Positions 52,688 through 61,735 of a DNA stretch of 64,000 nucleotides are shown here, piece by piece. The DNA lies in the NCBI RefSeq assembly GCF_016595465.1, contig NZ_JAENIK010000001.1:62001-126000 (forward strand), given 5' to 3'. Positions within the stretch are counted from its first letter, which is position 1. Each line of letters begins with the position of its first letter. The position numbers and the translations under genes are program-made. The DNA comes from Luteolibacter yonseiensis (GTDB taxonomy: Bacteria; Verrucomicrobiota; Verrucomicrobiia; Verrucomicrobiales; Akkermansiaceae). The notes under the pieces are model-generated. The model had not been told where the DNA came from. It ran no database searches and saw nothing but the letters and a program-made list of their open reading frames with translations.

Positions 52688-53533
52688 TCAATCAGCCAGA
52701 ATCTCCCGCGCTTCGGGGGTCAGACGGAACGGAATGGCGTCGATGGGAACGATCAAGCCCTCTTTGGTCCTGACCACGTTGGCGGGCCGCAGATCGAACA
52801 CAGCCACGTCCTCACGGATGAATGCGAGCGAGTCGGCATAGCCTATGGAAAACCGCGCAGGAAGCGGCTGGAAGCCGAGTTCGGCCATGAGGAAAACAAT
52901 CTCGTCCGGGGTGGCGTCCTCCCCGCGAATATGAGGCTGCCGGGTCACGATTCGGGGCCGGTGGCGTTCCCCGGCCACACCGACGAAAGAAACCCGGTCG
53001 GCGAAAATTTCGTTCTGTAATAGGAGCCTTTCCAGATATTCCAAGGGAAGCGCGGGCTCCAACGCGGGGGCTCCGAAATTGAAGGTAACCACGTAACCCG
53101 CCGCGGCAGGCTTGGTAAACTTGAGCCACGTGCGGCTTTCCTCGATGAACGTCAGATCGTGCTCCCTTCCGCCTTCCTTCAACGGTTGGAGCCCTTCGAA
53201 GAAGCATCCCGATCCTTCGGCCCACTCGACGAGTCGCCGGAAACTTTCGTCATAAAGCGACCATTCGTCGATTTCGCCATCCGGTCCACTTGGGCGTAAG
53301 CGTCCCGCGAGCTCGTTGCAGGCGTCGCAGAGCGGGCGGTCGCGATCCGGTTCAGATAAGCGTTCTGTTTCATTCAACTGCCGCCATGGTAGCCCCTTTC
53401 GGCTGGCGCCTCCAGTCAAAATCCTAGAGCCGCACTCAGAAACCGACGCGCCCTCGCTTTTCACGCTGCCGCGATCATCCACCGGCCTCCCGATGCGGCA
53501 CAGGTAGAAGGTTTCCGGCAATGGATACAACAT
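52688..53533 (-). CDS. Accessory protein resembling the polyvalent-protein kinase-like domain
   Basis: 281 residues. The start is uncertain, because the first 75 residues look unstructured and Cys/Arg-rich. The core has 'SGCFFEGLQPLKEGGREHDL', 'TWLKFTKPAAAGYVV', 'LPLEYLERLLLQNEIFADRV', 'RIVTRQPHIRGEDATPDEI', 'ELGFQPLP' and 'AVFDLRPANVVRTKEGLIVPID'. From memory this resembles the kinase-like domain described in phage and plasmid polyvalent proteins. That origin fits its position just past a tRNA gene. The assignment needs a profile search. Confidence 0.6.
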   Translation of the reverse strand: MLYPLPETFYLCRIGRPVDDRGSVKSEGASVSECGSRILTGGASRKGLPWRQLNETERLSEPDRDRPLCDACNELAGRLRPSGPDGEIDEWSLYDESFRRLVEWAEGSGCFFEGLQPLKEGGREHDLTFIEESRTWLKFTKPAAAGYVVTFNFGAPALEPALPLEYLERLLLQNEIFADRVSFVGVAGERHRPRIVTRQPHIRGEDATPDEIVFLMAELGFQPLPARFSIGYADSLAFIREDVAVFDLRPANVVRTKEGLIVPIDAIPFRLTPEAREILAD

Positions 53534-53748
53534 AGCCGGGAGTGGTTTGCTTTCAGAGGGCCTGTTGCCGTTGGGTTGCCGTTACGGGAACGGTTTGCCA
53601 TCGACTTGAACCTCTCTTCAGGTTGAAGTGTGGCGGACTGAACCTCGTTTGAACGGCGTCCGAAGTTTGCCACTCCGCCGTTCATTCCGGGCCGGCGAGG
53701 TGACCATCCATCGGCAAATGCCATTCGAAGGCATTCTGGATCAATAAA

Positions 53749-54102
53749 ATGAAAAACGTCGACGATATCATATCGATCACCGGACCACGTATCCGGGACG
53801 CGGTGAGCAACTTTCTTATCCCGTTGCAGACAACCCGCGTCGTGGGCCGAGAGGCTTTTGGCGAACTCCATTCTTGTGTGAAGGAGCTTGCAAAACAGTT
53901 GAAAGGCCACGATTTGGTTCCCAAGTCGCTTCTGAACGAGATTTATGGGACCATGCAGACGTTGAGAAACGAAGCGCCTTATTTTAAAGGTGAAACATCG
54001 ACACTGGAGGATATGGCGAACCAGCTGGAGATGTCGCTTGGCCTGATTTTGATCGGAGAAAGCCATGAAGACCGGGCTTCCGGTGTGCCACGAATCATCT
54101 GA
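53749..54102 (+). CDS. Small helical hypothetical protein
   Basis: 117 residues, soluble and all helical: 'MKNVDDIISITGPRIRDAV', 'ELAKQLKGHDLVPKSLLNEI', 'LEDMANQLEMSLGLILI'. No family is recognised. Its AT-richer DNA and location between the tRNA-adjacent gene and the Bat operon suggest accessory DNA. Confidence 0.55.
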   Translation: MKNVDDIISITGPRIRDAVSNFLIPLQTTRVVGREAFGELHSCVKELAKQLKGHDLVPKSLLNEIYGTMQTLRNEAPYFKGETSTLEDMANQLEMSLGLILIGESHEDRASGVPRII

Positions 54103-54135
54103 TTCGTCACCAGTTCACCACAGCCCGGCAAGTCA

Positions 54136-55770
54136 TCAAGGTGCGTCCCTCAAGTGCAGCAGGAGGATGCGGCGGACTTCGGCGATGGCTTGCGGGTTCT
54201 GGTGGGCGCTGTGGCCGGAGGGGACGATTTTTTCGGAGAGGGCGCCGTCGAGATGGGAACTCCAGTAGGGCACCACTCCGTCGCTGGAATGAGGAGTGTC
54301 GCCCTTGCCGCGGTCTCCGATGATGGAGTGGTATTTCTCCTCCCGGGCGATGGGGATTTTGCCGATGGCTTTCACAAACCGGTTGTTGGGTGCCAGCGTG
54401 TCGATGCTGCTGGGCGCGCGGTCCAGCGTGAGGGCGGTGGCGTCCAGGGTGATCACATTCACCAATGCGTCGCGGGTGTCCGCCAGCAGTCTCGGGACGC
54501 GGACGAGGCGCGAGAACAAGCGGCCGAAGGAGTTGATGGCGATCTCGCTGCCACGGTGGGGGGTGGAGATGAAGATGGTGCGGGAGATGTCCTGGCGATG
54601 CCTGAAGACCAGCGTTTCCTCAAGCTGGCCGCGGAATTTCCCGGGGATGACCGTTTCTTCCGGAGGTTTGCCGAAATAAGCCCGCCAGAGGGTGTCGCCG
54701 GAATCGGTGAGCATCAGCCGGGCGATGTCTCCCCCCATGCTGTGGCCGAGCATGACGACGGGCTTGTGGCCCGGGAATTGTCTGCCGATGGCGTCGAGCT
54801 GGCGGCGCAGGAGGGTGGCGGAGTAGGGATAGGGGTAGCCGCTCGGATAGCTGAAGACCCAGAACTGGCATCGCTTGCGGATGACGGGGTCCGCCCGGAG
54901 TTCGTTCAGCATCGGGGTCCAGGTCGCGGGGGTGGAGTCCAGTCCATGGACCAGCAGGACGGGAACACGTTCGGGATCGTAGAGCTGGAGCCGGGTGAGG
55001 CGGGCGGTGTCCGCGTAGCGCTCGGGATCGAGCAGCCGCACGAGGCCGAGTTTCTCCACCTTCTGGTGATCCAGCAGCAGGGCCAGCGGCGTGCTGTAGT
55101 CCGCCGCGAGGGGGAATGTGCGGCCCTTGAGGGTTACCTCGTCCTCGCGGAGGCTTTCGTGGAGGACGAGGTCGGCGCGGTCGCCCTGGAAGGATATCGT
55201 CACGGTGGCGGTCCCGTACATGGTGGTCTCGCTGAGGGTATGCTTGAGGCTCTTGTCGGGGTGTTTCACCACCACCGCGACAGGCGCGCCCACGCCATCC
55301 TTTTTTTCGAGGGTCTTGAAATAGGTGCCGCCGACGTTGAAGGCATCGACGGAAATCATCCGGTAGTTGGAAGGCGTCAGGCGGGGCTCTGGCCGGGCGA
55401 GGCTGGCACGCAGCCGCCATGCGCCGCCGGTCCCCGGAACGAGGACAGGAGCGGCCCATGGATCGAGCCCGGCCTTGTCGATGGCATCCACGGCACGGGC
55501 CACGGCGTAGTTGTAGGCGTTGAACGTGGCGGGCGAACGATCGCCGGCCATGATGCGGTTCTCCATGGCACGGGCGGAGGAGAGCGCGAAACCCAGCGAG
55601 CCGGCGGGATCGCGTTTTGCCAGTGCCATGGTCCGGCGGTTCTCTTCCGCGACCTCCGCAGGCACGTCCTCCGGAGGACGCGGCACGTGGTTTTTCACCG
55701 AGGTGGTGGAGGCGCAATGGCAGAGCAGGAATACGATCGAAAGCGGGGCGATGAATCTCGGTGGGTTCAT
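54136..55770 (-). CDS. Alpha/beta-hydrolase (lipase-like) exported protein
   Basis: 544 residues from the ATG at 55770. A hydrophobic N-terminus has Cys residues near its end ('FLLCHCAST'), so it is probably exported and possibly lipid-anchored. The C-terminal half is an alpha/beta-hydrolase: the oxyanion segment 'VPVLLVHGLDSTPATW', the nucleophile elbow 'MLGHSMGGDIAR' and a late His in 'SGHSAHQNP'. An N-terminal domain of about 200 residues is specific. Its start overlaps the BatD stop (ATGA), so it is the last gene of the Bat operon, which is unusual company for a lipase. Confidence 0.8.
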   Translation of the reverse strand: MNPPRFIAPLSIVFLLCHCASTTSVKNHVPRPPEDVPAEVAEENRRTMALAKRDPAGSLGFALSSARAMENRIMAGDRSPATFNAYNYAVARAVDAIDKAGLDPWAAPVLVPGTGGAWRLRASLARPEPRLTPSNYRMISVDAFNVGGTYFKTLEKKDGVGAPVAVVVKHPDKSLKHTLSETTMYGTATVTISFQGDRADLVLHESLREDEVTLKGRTFPLAADYSTPLALLLDHQKVEKLGLVRLLDPERYADTARLTRLQLYDPERVPVLLVHGLDSTPATWTPMLNELRADPVIRKRCQFWVFSYPSGYPYPYSATLLRRQLDAIGRQFPGHKPVVMLGHSMGGDIARLMLTDSGDTLWRAYFGKPPEETVIPGKFRGQLEETLVFRHRQDISRTIFISTPHRGSEIAINSFGRLFSRLVRVPRLLADTRDALVNVITLDATALTLDRAPSSIDTLAPNNRFVKAIGKIPIAREEKYHSIIGDRGKGDTPHSSDGVVPYWSSHLDGALSEKIVPSGHSAHQNPQAIAEVRRILLLHLRDAP

Positions 55771-56768
55771 GGGGAAGGGAACGGGTTCAAGGGTGGAAGA
55801 TGGCGGGGCCGCAGGCGTTGTTGAAAACGGACGACGACGGGCCACCAGAGACGGAAGGTGGAAACGGCCAGGATGAGCGACGCCAGCCCGAGGGCGGTTT
55901 CCCGTCCATGGGCGCGGAGATAACGCGAAGCCCTGCGGGAAAATGGTTCGGGGGGCGGGGGAGGGACGAAAACCGTGAAGGCGCGCGGCGGGAACTCCAC
56001 GGTCTGCAGCGATTTTTTCGCCGGATCCCACCAACGCACCCGGTAGGCCGGAATGACAAAATTTCCTCCGCCCTTGCAGACGTAGGTGATCACATCCACC
56101 CGGCCGCCCCGGAGTTCGCCACGGTCGCTGGCATCCTCCACGAAGGGCGGCTTGCGGTAGATGGCGAGGCCCGGGATCCTGTCGTCCGGAAACGGCGGGA
56201 ATGCCATGCCGGTGAGATCCGATGCGGACCAGGTGATGGTTCGGACAAAGGCATCGCCCGGCTTCGCCCGCTTTCCCGGCTCGGAGCTCCATGATTCCGA
56301 TACCTTGAGATCCGCCGAAGTCACCGTCGCCCGCGCGGCATCCCCCGGAGGCACTGAGACTTCGAAAGCAAGGGCGGCGACCGACACGGATGCCGCGACG
56401 GGATCCTTGTCCAAGGGCGCCCGCTTGAAAGAGAACCGCGCCTGGAACGGAGGGATTTCGATTTTCCCCGGGCGGTGGGGGAACACCATGAGTTCGTGAC
56501 GCTGGAGGGTGAATGTCCGGTCACCCCGGGTTTCACTGCTCACCACGGGAGAGCTGACGGGTGGGACGATCAGGCAGCCGGGAATCTTCGGCAGGTCGAA
56601 TGCGGGGGCTCCCGTAAAATAGCCCGGGGCGAGAAGTTCCACCACGAGCGTGACCTTCTGGCCGGTCCAGATTTCTCCTTCCGTGCCGATGCGGGCCCGG
56701 GCGAAGGGTTCTTCTTCGCCACGGGTGAATGGCATGGAGAGCAACAGGATGATGAGGAGCCGCATCAT
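55767..56768 (-). CDS. batD: BatD-like protein
   Basis: 333 residues. The signal peptide 'MMRLLIILLLSMPFTRG' is followed by a beta-sandwich N-terminal region ('GQKVTLVVELLAPGYFTG', 'VVSSETRGDRTFTLQRHEL', 'FPHRPGKIEIPPFQARF'), typical of BatD/oxygen-tolerance proteins. A second beta domain and a C-terminal membrane segment ('ALGLASLILAVSTFRLWW') complete it. It is shorter than classical BatD (usually 450 or more). Both ends overlap neighbours by 4 bp. Confidence 0.82.
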   Translation of the reverse strand: MMRLLIILLLSMPFTRGEEEPFARARIGTEGEIWTGQKVTLVVELLAPGYFTGAPAFDLPKIPGCLIVPPVSSPVVSSETRGDRTFTLQRHELMVFPHRPGKIEIPPFQARFSFKRAPLDKDPVAASVSVAALAFEVSVPPGDAARATVTSADLKVSESWSSEPGKRAKPGDAFVRTITWSASDLTGMAFPPFPDDRIPGLAIYRKPPFVEDASDRGELRGGRVDVITYVCKGGGNFVIPAYRVRWWDPAKKSLQTVEFPPRAFTVFVPPPPPEPFSRRASRYLRAHGRETALGLASLILAVSTFRLWWPVVVRFQQRLRPRHLPPLNPFPSP

Positions 56769-57397
56769 GGTGGGGGAGGGGCTTGGGAGGTCCTTGCCTG
56801 GGCCTGCCAGGCGAACTTCGCCTTGAGGAACTGCGCCGGAGTTGTCTTCACGCTGCGCAGCCAGGTGGCTTGCAGGGCGGCGTCGGAGGCGTCTCCGTCC
56901 AAGGGTTCACGGTCCTTGTCGTTTTCGTTGCCGCCTTTCCCATCCGTCACGATTTCGTCCGGGTCATAGGCATCGGCAGATTCCTGATCGCGGTTCTTCC
57001 CCGAGGCGTCCATGCGGTCATGGCGGGCGATGGCGATCGCCTTGTTTTCCTCCGCCTCCTTCCAGTGTGGGCGGATGGAGAGCGCGCGGTCATAGGTCGC
57101 GATGGCGCGTTCATACTGGCCGTGCATCAGCCATGCGTTGGCGGCGTTGTAGAATCCCTCCGCTCCCGGGACGCGGGCGAACGTGCCCGCCGCCGCCTCG
57201 AACTGTCCGTCGCGATATTGGGCCACGCCCCTGCGGAAGGCGTCCTGATAAGCGACAGCCGCCTGCTGATAGAGATGTCGCCGCATCAGCCGGTCACCGC
57301 GCCGGTCGTCCGATTCCCAGAACTGCGGGTTCCGCAACGAACCCGCGCCAAGCGTGATGGCAAGGAGGAGAGCCGCGGTCTGGAGGGCGCGTTTCAT
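56765..57397 (-). CDS. batC: TPR protein of Bat operon (BatC-like)
   Basis: 210 residues from the ATG at 57397. The N-terminus is hydrophobic ('ALQTAALLLAITLGAGSL'). Three TPR-like helix pairs follow ('LYQQAAVAYQDAFRRGVAQY', 'GQFEAAAGTFARV', 'GQYERAIATYDRALSIRPHW'). Then comes an Asp/Asn-rich linker ('GKGGNENDKDREPLDGD') and a Pro-rich end. This layout is seen in BatB/BatC TPR proteins of Bat operons. Confidence 0.8.
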   Translation of the reverse strand: MKRALQTAALLLAITLGAGSLRNPQFWESDDRRGDRLMRRHLYQQAAVAYQDAFRRGVAQYRDGQFEAAAGTFARVPGAEGFYNAANAWLMHGQYERAIATYDRALSIRPHWKEAEENKAIAIARHDRMDASGKNRDQESADAYDPDEIVTDGKGGNENDKDREPLDGDASDAALQATWLRSVKTTPAQFLKAKFAWQAQARTSQAPPPP

Positions 57398-58308
57398 GCT
57401 TTGGCGGCGATGGGAACCATCCAGCCCCTGCGGAAAAAGGGTTGGATCAGAAGCAGGAGAAGCGGGACCAGCAGGTAGCCGCCATCGCTCCAGCGCGTGT
57501 CGCCGCCGCCCGTCACCGCCGGAGCGAATTTCGCGGCACGTTCGAGGGCGTCGATGTCGGAATCGTCCGGGCGCAGGAGGACCACCTCCGCGTCTGCAGC
57601 GGAGGCGGCGGCTTCGAGAGGACGGGTGTCCGGAAGCGGCGCGAGCAGCCTGACCGCATGTCCCGTGCTTCCGCTCCATTTTTGAATGGCCGGAATTTCT
57701 CCGGACGCGACCTCGTCGGTGATCCAGAGGATGGAACCTCCCCCGGCTTCCCTCAATGAAGCCGAGGCCATGGCCAGGGCCTCCGCCGCCGCGTCGCCCT
57801 CCTCCGGCATGATGGAAGGATCAAGCGCCGCGGCGAAGCTTTCCACGATGGCCGCGTCCGTGGTGGCGGGCATGACCAGATGGGCGCTGCCGGCGTAGGC
57901 GATGAGAGCGGTCTTCGAGCCTCCCCGGCGCGACAGGAGATCGTGAACCTTCTGGACCGATCGGGTGAGACGGTCCGGAGCGATGTCCTCCGTGCGCATG
58001 GATGGGGAAATGCGGATGACCACGGCGAGGGCCGCCACATCGTCGGCGAAGGGCGAGGGTTCCCTCCGCCACGACGGTCCGGCCAGGACGACCACCGCGA
58101 CCAGCCAGCCGCACAGGATGAGCCACCACGGTCCGTCGCGTTTTTCCGATGCTCCCGCCTGGAGGAGATAGGGGGCCAGATGGTCCGCGATGATGCCGCG
58201 CCATGGCATGCCGGCATCCGACGAACGGCGCATGCCCCACAGCAGCAGGGCGAGGGGAGCGAGGGCGAAAAACCACGCCGGGCGGAGGAAATGGAAGTCA
58301 TGGATCAT
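57394..58308 (-). CDS. batB: BatB-like vWA membrane protein with altered MIDAS motif
   Basis: 304 residues from the ATG at 58308. Membrane segments are at the N-terminus (about 8-25 and 61-78) and the C-terminus ('LLVPLLLLLIQPFF'). The vWA domain starts 'ALAVVIRISPSMRTED', where the normal DxSxS metal site reads Arg99-x-Ser101-x-Ser103, so the first Asp is missing. Later Bat features are kept ('RLTRSVQKVHDLLSRRGGSK', 'AYAGSAHLVMP'). It may have lost metal-dependent binding. It overlaps BatA and the TPR gene by 4 bp each. Confidence 0.85.
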   Translation of the reverse strand: MIHDFHFLRPAWFFALAPLALLLWGMRRSSDAGMPWRGIIADHLAPYLLQAGASEKRDGPWWLILCGWLVAVVVLAGPSWRREPSPFADDVAALAVVIRISPSMRTEDIAPDRLTRSVQKVHDLLSRRGGSKTALIAYAGSAHLVMPATTDAAIVESFAAALDPSIMPEEGDAAAEALAMASASLREAGGGSILWITDEVASGEIPAIQKWSGSTGHAVRLLAPLPDTRPLEAAASAADAEVVLLRPDDSDIDALERAAKFAPAVTGGGDTRWSDGGYLLVPLLLLLIQPFFRRGWMVPIAAKA

Positions 58309-59333
58309 GAAACCAGGGGGACCTCCCGCCCCTCCGTGATGGGTGCCCGCGCGGGGCGGAATCTCAAGGTCCGCATCAGGACGAGCACCGTCTGATAGAT
58401 TCCGGAAAGAACGAAGGCGGCGGCGATGAACCAATGGTGGACGTCCCGGCGCGGACGGCGGCTGACCGTTTCCGTGGAGAGGGTTTCCAGCGCGTCGAGT
58501 TTCTCATAAATTTGTTCGAGCTGCCTGCGGTCGGAAGCGGCGGAATAAATGCCTCCGCTTTCAGCAGCCACCGCCTGGAGCGTGGGCACGTCCAGCGCCT
58601 CCTCTCCCGCGGCACGCGGATCTCCGACCGAGACCGTGTGGATCACGATGCCCTTGCCCTTCGCGATTTCCGCCGCCTTCGCGGGTGGAATGCGGCTGGC
58701 GGTGTCGTTTCCATCCGTCAGCACGATGAGGACCTTCTGCTTCATCGTGCTCCGTTCGAAGAGGGTGATCGCGAGGCCGATGGCGTCGCCGAAGGCGGTC
58801 TGCGGCCCGGCCATCCTGACCTGCGCCTCATCCAGGAGCTGGCGGCACACCTTCAGATCGGTGGTGAAAGGGGCTTGGACGAACGGAGCCGTGCCGAAGA
58901 AAAGCAGGCCCACACGATCCCCCTCGCGTTTGGAAAGGAATCCATCAAGCACCTGCTTCACCGCGGTGAGGCGGTCGGCGGATTTCCCGGACGCATCGGT
59001 GAAATCCTTTGTTTCCATGGAGCCGGAGAGATCCACCGCGATCATGAGATCGCGCGTCGGCAAGGCCTTCGAGACCGGTGGCTCGATCCACTGCGGTCTG
59101 GCGAGCGCGACCACCAGGCAGAGCCAGACGAAGGGCATGACCCACCTGCGGCCCAGGGTGCCAACCGGCACCGATGCTCCCTCGCCGGGTTGGCGGCCCG
59201 TGACACGCGAAAGCCTGTCGAGAAACGGCACATGGAGCGAAGGGCGCGGTTCGCGATGCGGAGGCAGCAGGGCGCGCGACAGCAGCGGCAGGGGCAGCAC
59301 TAGCAACAACCACGGGGACGCCAGCGTGATCAC
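58305..59333 (-). CDS. batA: BatA-like vWA membrane protein
   Basis: 342 residues from a GTG at 59333, which overlaps the DUF4381 stop (GTGA). N-terminal membrane segments (about 1-22 and 63-80) precede a vWA domain with intact MIDAS 'IAVDLSGSMETKD' (Asp101, Ser103, Ser105) and 'VLTDGNDTASR'. A C-terminal membrane helix ('WFIAAAFVLSGIYQTVLVL') follows. It is typical of BatA, the inner-membrane partner of MoxR/BatD in stress tolerance systems. Confidence 0.9.
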   Translation of the reverse strand: MITLASPWLLLVLPLPLLSRALLPPHREPRPSLHVPFLDRLSRVTGRQPGEGASVPVGTLGRRWVMPFVWLCLVVALARPQWIEPPVSKALPTRDLMIAVDLSGSMETKDFTDASGKSADRLTAVKQVLDGFLSKREGDRVGLLFFGTAPFVQAPFTTDLKVCRQLLDEAQVRMAGPQTAFGDAIGLAITLFERSTMKQKVLIVLTDGNDTASRIPPAKAAEIAKGKGIVIHTVSVGDPRAAGEEALDVPTLQAVAAESGGIYSAASDRRQLEQIYEKLDALETLSTETVSRRPRRDVHHWFIAAAFVLSGIYQTVLVLMRTLRFRPARAPITEGREVPLVS

Positions 59334-59791
59334 GGCGCCACCTCCTTCCGGTGGCGGATGATCCACTCGCGTGCCGCGGTCTTCAGCCGCACGAGATCCG
59401 CCTGCCCGGCGGGCGCGAAGGCGATGCTTTCCAAATGACGGGCGGGTCCCTTCAAAAACAAATCCATTCCCGCGGTGCGGTCCAGAAATGCCAGCCAGTC
59501 CTTTCCCGTCAGATGCGCGGTCTGCTCGCGAGGCCACGCGGCCAGCGCCGCACGCTTGAGGATGGCGGACCACTCGGCGGGCGGCGTGGCGGGATCATCC
59601 AGCAGGGCCAGCGCCTCGCGCCGGTAACGATCCGCCTGCCACCTCATGAAACGGGAGACCAGGAACATCAGGCAAAGGACCGCGAGAACCGCCAGCAGGA
59701 TCATCCAGCCGGGCGCGGGCGGCCACCACGGCACCGGCGGCGGAAGCACCAGATCGTGCAGGCGGTCCAGACTGGCGGGGTCTTCTTTCAT
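59330..59791 (-). CDS. DUF4381 membrane protein
   Basis: 153 residues. 'LHDLVLPPPVPWWPPAPGWM' followed directly by a membrane helix ('ILLAVLAVLCLMFLVSRF') is the DUF4381 signature. The cytoplasmic part has 'LKRAALAAWPREQTAHLTGKDW' (split: 'LKRAALAAWPRE', 'LTGKDWLAFLD'). It is found in Bat operons between the DUF58 and BatA genes, as here. Overlaps both neighbours. Confidence 0.88.
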   Translation of the reverse strand: MKEDPASLDRLHDLVLPPPVPWWPPAPGWMILLAVLAVLCLMFLVSRFMRWQADRYRREALALLDDPATPPAEWSAILKRAALAAWPREQTAHLTGKDWLAFLDRTAGMDLFLKGPARHLESIAFAPAGQADLVRLKTAAREWIIRHRKEVAP

Positions 59792-60756
59792 CGGCGGACG
59801 CGGGTTCCCAGCAATCTCCGGATCTGCGGGGCGACATCGGATGCGGTGCTGACCGGAAGCAGCGGCACCTCGCGCTGGAGCAGGTAGCGCCGGGCGGTTT
59901 CGAGGTGTTTCTGGAAGTCCTCGCGGAAGGTTTCGCGCAGCGCGGCGTCCGAGGTATCCACCTCCAGTTGGAGGCCACCGCTGGCGAAAACACGATTCCC
60001 CGCGGTGGGGAGCTCTCCCTCCAGCGGATCATGCACCAGCGCGACCACCACGTCGTTGTGCGCGGCGATGCGGCTGAGGATCGCACGGGTTTCCTCATCC
60101 GATCCCTGGCCGTCGGAAATGAGAACGACGAGGGCCTCATGCGCGACCAGCCGTTCGGCGCGTGACAGTGCGGTGTTGAGCATTTGCGGACCCGGCACGA
60201 TGCCACGGTCGATTCCCAACGAACGGTTCCGCTCCACCACGGCGGAAAGCAGACGCATCACCTGAGGAGGACTGCCGCCGGAAGGAACCACCGTCAGGTC
60301 CGAATCCCCGAATACGATGCCCGAGACCCGGTCCTTCGCCGCGATGACCCTCCAGGCGGAGAGCGCGGCGGTCTCCGCGGCGGTGACGGATTTGAAGTTC
60401 TTGCGGCTGCCGAAAAACATGGAGAGACGCTGGTCCACCACCAGCACCACCTCCCTGGCACGCTCCTCGGTGTAGACGCGGATGTGCGGGGTGCGGGTGC
60501 GCGCGGTGACCTTCCAATCCATCTGGCGGACGTCGTCGCCCGGCAGATAGCGGCGGATTTCCTCGAAGTTCAGGCCCCGGCCGCGCAGGCGGGACGCGTG
60601 TTTCCCCGCGAGCACGGAGTTGAGCGGCTGCGCGGGCAGCAGGCTGATGCCGCGGGACTTGAACCGCAGCCGGACGAGCTCCCCCATGTCCGCGTAAACG
60701 CCCGGCACCGGCGGTGGGGCGGACGGTTTCACGGACGGCAGGATGGCTTCGTTCAT
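59788..60756 (-). CDS. DUF58 protein of Bat operon
   Basis: 322 residues from the ATG at 60756. The DUF58 core 'GRGLNFEEIRRYLPGDDVRQ' with 'MDWKVTARTRTPHIRVYTEER' (split after 'ARTRTP') lies at about 58-98. A vWA-like domain follows ('VVLVVDQRLSMFFGSR', 'VVLISDGQGSDEE'), where DxRxS takes the place of DxSxS. It is soluble. It starts 10 bp past the moxR stop and overlaps the DUF4381 gene. Confidence 0.9.
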   Translation of the reverse strand: MNEAILPSVKPSAPPPVPGVYADMGELVRLRFKSRGISLLPAQPLNSVLAGKHASRLRGRGLNFEEIRRYLPGDDVRQMDWKVTARTRTPHIRVYTEERAREVVLVVDQRLSMFFGSRKNFKSVTAAETAALSAWRVIAAKDRVSGIVFGDSDLTVVPSGGSPPQVMRLLSAVVERNRSLGIDRGIVPGPQMLNTALSRAERLVAHEALVVLISDGQGSDEETRAILSRIAAHNDVVVALVHDPLEGELPTAGNRVFASGGLQLEVDTSDAALRETFREDFQKHLETARRYLLQREVPLLPVSTASDVAPQIRRLLGTRVRR

Positions 60757-60766
60757 GGGAATCGGA

Positions 60767-61735
60767 TCATGGGACGGCCACCAGTTTGAGCAGGGAGGAA
60801 AGCAAGTCGTCATTGCTCTTCCCTTCCGCGCTGGCGTCGTAGCTGGGAATGATGCGGTGGCGAAGGCAGTCCGCCGCGACGGCCTGGACGTCCTCCGGGA
60901 TGACGTGGCCGCGTCCTTCCAACCAGGCCCGGGCGCGGGAGGCGCGGTCCAGCGCCAGGGTGCCCCGGGGACTCGCGCCCACATGGATCCAGCGGCCGAG
61001 GTCCTTGTCATACCTGCCGGGATTCCGTGTCGCGGAAATGATCGAGACGATGTAGCGGTCGATCGCTTCGGTGGATTTCACCGCGCCGACCTCCTTGCGC
61101 GCGTCGAAGATGACCTGCTCAGGCACGGGCGCCGCCGGGATTTTCATCCCGCCCGCCGCATCCTCGCCGCGCACCAGCCGGAGGATTTCCAACTCATCCT
61201 CGTCGCCGGGCTGGTGGATGAAGATGTGCATGAGGAAGCGGTCCATCTGCGCTTCCGGCAGCGGGTAGGTGCCCTCCTGCTCGATGGGGTTCTGGGTGGC
61301 GAGCACCATGAAAAGCTCCGGCAGCTTGTGCGTGGTTCCGCCGACGGTGACCTGCCGTTCCTCCATCGCCTCCAGCAGCGCCGCCTGCACCTTGGCGGGC
61401 GAGCGGTTGATTTCATCCGCCAGGACGAGGTTGCCGAAGATGGGGCCTTCCTGGAACTGGAAGCGGCCCTTGCCTCCTTCCTCGAAATAGATGTCCGATC
61501 CGGTCACATCCGCCGGCAGCAGGTCCGGCGTGAACTGGATGCGGCTGAAGCGGCTCTCGATGTTCATCGCGAGCGTCTTGATGGCACGGGTCTTCGCAAG
61601 GCCGGGCAGCCCTTCCATCAGGACGTTGCCATTGGTGAGGAGCGCGATGAGCAGCCGTTCGATCACCGCGTCCTGGCCGATGATCGATGCGGCGACGCGT
61701 TGCTTCAGGTCGAGGATCTTTTCTCGTGCGCTCAT
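60767..61735 (-). CDS. moxR: MoxR-type AAA+ ATPase
   Basis: 322 residues from the ATG at 61735. Walker A is 'EGLPGLAKTR' (Lys48, Thr49), Walker B is 'LVLADEINRSP' (Asp107, Glu108), and 'LATQNPIEQEGTYPLPEAQMDR' (split: 'LATQNPIEQEGTYP', 'LPEAQMDRF') and the C-terminal lid with 'ASPRGTLALDRASRA' complete the MoxR pattern. It acts as the chaperone ATPase of the Bat system. Its start codon overlaps the stop of the DUF1254 gene upstream. Confidence 0.95.
   Translation of the reverse strand: MSAREKILDLKQRVAASIIGQDAVIERLLIALLTNGNVLMEGLPGLAKTRAIKTLAMNIESRFSRIQFTPDLLPADVTGSDIYFEEGGKGRFQFQEGPIFGNLVLADEINRSPAKVQAALLEAMEERQVTVGGTTHKLPELFMVLATQNPIEQEGTYPLPEAQMDRFLMHIFIHQPGDEDELEILRLVRGEDAAGGMKIPAAPVPEQVIFDARKEVGAVKSTEAIDRYIVSIISATRNPGRYDKDLGRWIHVGASPRGTLALDRASRARAWLEGRGHVIPEDVQAVAADCLRHRIIPSYDASAEGKSNDDLLSSLLKLVAVP

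Noticed and set aside
55770..56292. N-terminal extension of the hydrolase gene (frame open to 56292)
   Set aside because: The extension overlaps the BatD gene out of frame. The ATG at 55770 with a hydrophobic export sequence and a 4-bp overlap is a better start.
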